NCBI GenBank assembly: GCA_965221195.1
Contig: OZ244864.1
Coordinates: 1,922,001-1,986,000, forward strand
Direction of reading: 5' to 3'
Length of the DNA: 64,000 nucleotides
Origin: Poriferisodalis sp965221195
GTDB lineage: Bacteria; Actinomycetota; Acidimicrobiia; Acidimicrobiales; Poriferisodalaceae
Part shown: one piece after another, positions 61,648 through 64,000 of the stretch
Layout: each line of letters opens with the position of its first letter
How positions within the stretch are numbered: the stretch's first letter is position 1
Notes under the pieces: generated by a model
What the model saw: the letters and a program-made list of their open reading frames with translations, nothing else
Told to the model about the DNA's origin: nothing
The model's database searches: none
Position numbers and translations under genes: made by a program

Positions 61648-62082
61648 TCACAACGATGCCTCTTCGTGGCTTGGCGCGAGCAGGTTCGCAGATGCCGCCA
61701 ATGCTCCAGCCATGTTGACAGCACGTCCGTATACGGCCTCAAAATAGTGCTCAGCCGCCGTTTCGCGCCCACCAAGGGGCGGTTTTCCAAGTGAACGCAC
61801 AGTTGAGGTCGGGTCGGGCGTTACCGCAATGGGAGCGGCTTCATGGCACAACTCAACGCCGACCGAGGTCACAGCGGCGGTGGCTGACGACCCGTCGCCG
61901 TCACTGTCTGGTTGACGAACTGGTTGGCGAGTTGGTTGATGAACTGCCTGTTCGTTCTCTGGGGTGTCGCCGAGGTCGCCGTACCAGAACTTGGCGCTGA
62001 CCTCATCAGCCTGTCGCTGCTGCGCTGCTGTGCCACCGAGACGGCGTGTGCGCGATGTCTTTCGACGCTTGGGGGGACTCAT
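61648..62082 (-). CDS. Hypothetical partner of the SNF2 helicase
   Basis: 144 aa. Basic N-terminus (PPKRRKTSRTRRLGGT), then DEVSAKFWYGDLGDTP, a low-complexity middle (QPTRQPVRQPDSDGDG) and a helical C-terminus (GRETAAEHYFEAVYGRAVNMAGALAASANLL). Starts within the stop of the helicase gene (ATGA) and may be co-translated with it. I do not recognise a characterised family. Confidence 0.6.
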   Translation of the reverse strand: MSPPKRRKTSRTRRLGGTAAQQRQADEVSAKFWYGDLGDTPENEQAVHQPTRQPVRQPDSDGDGSSATAAVTSVGVELCHEAAPIAVTPDPTSTVRSLGKPPLGGRETAAEHYFEAVYGRAVNMAGALAASANLLAPSHEEASL

Positions 62083-64000
62083 GGCGCGTTGGTGACTGCG
62101 GTGTCTGTAGTTGTCGGCCCGCCACCATCGGGATGTTCGATGCCTGCTGTGTTGCCCATGGTGTTGCTCATTGTGTCGTTCGCTGTGTCACCGTCGTCGG
62201 CCAGCAACGCATCAGGATTGATGCCTAAGGCATGGCGAAGTTGCTCAGCGTTGAGGTCGCCGATGGAACTCGACTTGGGCAGCACCATGTCGGCAATTCT
62301 CCGTTTGCCGGCGACTACTTCTTCTACACGCTCGTCGACAGTGCCTGGGCACACCAAGCGATGGCAGATAACTGTGCGGGTTTGCCCGATGCGCCACGCC
62401 CGGTCGCGAGCCTGATCCTCAACAGCCGGGTTCCACCAACGGTCATAGAGCACCACATGACTGGCAGCGGTCAGGTTTAAGCCAGTGCCGCCTGCTTTGA
62501 GCGACAGCACCATGGCACCAGGGCCCTTGTCGGTTTGGAAGCGCTGCACCATACGGTCACGCGCCGAACGCCCGAGTCCGCCGTGATAGCAGTCAATTCC
62601 CAGCCCGGTTCGCTGCGAGAGATGTCTGGCCAAACGTTCGCCCCAGGTGGCGAAATGGGTGAAGATAAGCGCCCGCTCCCCCGCTGCGAACACCGAGTCG
62701 AGAATCTCATGGAGACGATCCAGCTTTCCGCTGCGCCCCTCAACGCGACTGTCGATGTCGTCGGGTCGGTAGTTGAGCGGATGATTGCAGATCTGTTTGA
62801 GAGCGGTGATAGCGGCCAGCACTGCGCCCTTGCGCTGCTCGCCTGTCTGTTGGCTCTCGGCTGTGTCGGCAACGAGTTGATCTAGCACGGCTTGGTAGAG
62901 GCCGATCTGCTCAGGTGTCATGGCGCAGTGAGCCATCTCGTCGATGCGATCAGGCAATTCGGCTGCGATTTGGGGTTCCGCCTTGGTGCGTCGGAACACA
63001 AGTACTCCATTGAGGGCATGCAGGGCCGATTCGGCCGCGCCCTGAGCATCGCCTGGCTGCTGCAGCTGGGCAATAAAAGCCGCCCGCTCGCCGACAAGAT
63101 CTGGATTGCAAAAATCCATGATCGCCCAGAGGTCGCCGAGGCCGTTTTCGACCGGTGTACCAGTGAGCGCTAGCCGACTGCGAGCAGTCAAACGCCGCAA
63201 CTGTTTCGCCGTCTCGCTCGTGTGGTTCTTAATGACCTGTGCTTCGTCAACCACGATGCGGTCCCAAGTGATTCTGCGGAGCGCTTCAATGTCACGTACC
63301 GCCGTGCCGTAGGTGGTAATCACTGCGTCGATTTGGTTGTGGTCGATTTGGCTGTGGTTGGTCTGGTTGTGGTTGAGCGAAGCGGCGTTGTTGCTCAGTA
63401 GACGCACCAGATCGTCGGGCTCTCGCCGGGACGGTCCATGGTGGATGATTGCTCGCACATCAGGGGTGAAGCGAGCCGACTCAGCCGCCCAGTTGCCGAC
63501 CACCGCGGGCGGTGCAATTATCAACGCCGGGGCGGCGCGTCGGTCTGCCACGATACGAGCCAGCACGGTGGGGGTCTTGCCCAGCCCCATGTCTAGAGCC
63601 AAGCATCCCCCCAGCCCGGCTCCGTCTAGAAATTCCAGCCACGCAACCGCCTCTGCTTGATAGCTACGAAGCTCACCAGCGAAGCCGTCTGGCCGACGCG
63701 AAGCTGTGGAGGGAACTTCGGCCGCAGCCCGCAGCAAATCGGCTGCCCAGCCGCTGCCCGAAACGGTGATGCCGCCACGGACTGCCGGGCCTTCGAGTCC
63801 CAGAACTTGCCGCAGCATCTGCGAGCCCGTGAGGGAAGTGATGTCTGCGCGTTCGGCGAGAGCTGCCGCAGCCTCGGCGAGATCGGCGTGTTCCAACGCG
63901 ATCCATTTGCCCCGATCGCGCACCAGTGGGCGAGCTTGGGAAGCTAAGTCGTGTATCTCATTAGCAGTGAGTTCGACCTCGCCAAACACAGCCGTCCAGC
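62079..64000 (-). CDS. SNF2-family DEAD/DEAH helicase (5' end beyond window)
   Basis: At least 640 aa; the frame is open to the window edge (reading VFGEVELTANEI and further upstream), so the start lies outside. Helicase motifs: I LDMGLGKT, II DEAQ in IVVDEAQVIKN, III LTGTPVENGLGDLW, V LKAGGTGLNLTAASHV and VI DQARDRAWRIGQ. Family members are about 900-1000 aa with an N-terminal accessory domain. Remodels DNA-protein complexes, often near repair. Three 15-bp units (63327-63371) interrupt the region between motifs Ia and II. Confidence 0.92.
   Translation of the reverse strand, partial: WTAVFGEVELTANEIHDLASQARPLVRDRGKWIALEHADLAEAAAALAERADITSLTGSQMLRQVLGLEGPAVRGGITVSGSGWAADLLRAAAEVPSTASRRPDGFAGELRSYQAEAVAWLEFLDGAGLGGCLALDMGLGKTPTVLARIVADRRAAPALIIAPPAVVGNWAAESARFTPDVRAIIHHGPSRREPDDLVRLLSNNAASLNHNQTNHSQIDHNQIDAVITTYGTAVRDIEALRRITWDRIVVDEAQVIKNHTSETAKQLRRLTARSRLALTGTPVENGLGDLWAIMDFCNPDLVGERAAFIAQLQQPGDAQGAAESALHALNGVLVFRRTKAEPQIAAELPDRIDEMAHCAMTPEQIGLYQAVLDQLVADTAESQQTGEQRKGAVLAAITALKQICNHPLNYRPDDIDSRVEGRSGKLDRLHEILDSVFAAGERALIFTHFATWGERLARHLSQRTGLGIDCYHGGLGRSARDRMVQRFQTDKGPGAMVLSLKAGGTGLNLTAASHVVLYDRWWNPAVEDQARDRAWRIGQTRTVICHRLVCPGTVDERVEEVVAGKRRIADMVLPKSSSIGDLNAEQLRHALGINPDALLADDGDTANDTMSNTMGNTAGIEHPDGGGPTTTDTAVTNAP
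63327..63371 (-). repeat. 15-bp tandem repeat (3 units) inside the SNF2 helicase gene
   Basis: Units 63327-63341, 63342-63356 and 63357-63371 plus a partial fourth encode HNQxx-type Asn/Gln/His repeats just before VITTYGT. Confidence 0.85.

Noticed and set aside
1..64000. tRNA, rRNA, tmRNA or RNase P RNA genes
   Set aside because: The few gaps over 100 bp were read for cloverleaf-like arms and conserved cores; none was found.

Overview
The window looks like a chromosomal segment of a high-GC actinobacterium. The evidence is a complete Pup-proteasome locus (arc/mpa, dop, pup, prcB, prcA, pafA), a division cluster with sepF and yggT but no ftsA, a MurE with the DNPR motif for meso-diaminopimelate, and a tatA-tatC-helY run. 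The exact taxon cannot be read from the sequence; an Acidimicrobiia-like lineage is a guess. Genes are packed tightly, and many neighbours share ATGA, GTGA or TTGA stop/start overlaps.

Layout. 1-12.3 kb: murE (cut by the window edge), mraY, murD, ftsW, murG, murC, murB, ftsQ, ftsZ, yggS, sepF, yggT; murF is not in its usual place. 12.4-18.4 kb: ileS on the minus strand, then a lysine-rich histone H1-like/DksA-like fusion, lspA and an RluA-family pseudouridine synthase. 18.4-25.2 kb is an accessory island: an Rrf2 regulator, a truncated HNH gene, a doubly deleted mcrB remnant, mcrC, a VapB-like antitoxin with a truncated VapC, two small toxin/antitoxin-like genes and an intact McrB-like ATPase with an unfamiliar N-terminus. 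25.1-31.3 kb: YihY-family membrane protein, Ca2+/Na+ antiporter, ThrH, peroxiredoxin, ROK kinase, PBP4-type carboxypeptidase. 31.4-42.5 kb: small membrane proteins, trmI, a secreted serine protease, a ferredoxin, the proteasome/pupylation locus and a DUF3866 gene. 42.5-50.9 kb: lepB, a GDPD enzyme, tatA-tatC-helY, an orphan lipid-kinase accessory-like domain, a two-domain ThyX and a GNAT. 50.9-64 kb: an arginine-rich protein, a type IIA topoisomerase pair (parC-parE order), a lytic transglycosylase-like protein, a DsbA-fold protein, a large Calx-beta/CWB2 surface protein and a SNF2 helicase with its small partner.

Three signals stand out. (1) The surface-protein gene has a good promoter followed, at leaderless spacing, by an ATG and then a run of 15 C on its coding strand. 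Each of the three possible tract-length phases joins the upstream ORF to the main ORF differently, which looks like a phase-variation switch. (2) In-frame tandem repeats with a 15-bp (or 30-bp) period interrupt or extend at least twelve otherwise ordinary genes, including murD, ileS, lepB, thyX, helY and the acquired mcrC. (3) The McrBC locus holds an old mcrB reduced to its promoter, start, one AAA+ segment and probable tail directly before mcrC, while a full-length mcrB lies 1.2 kb beyond mcrC.

I saw no tRNA, rRNA or CRISPR array. All assignments come from reading motifs and contexts; no database search was run.
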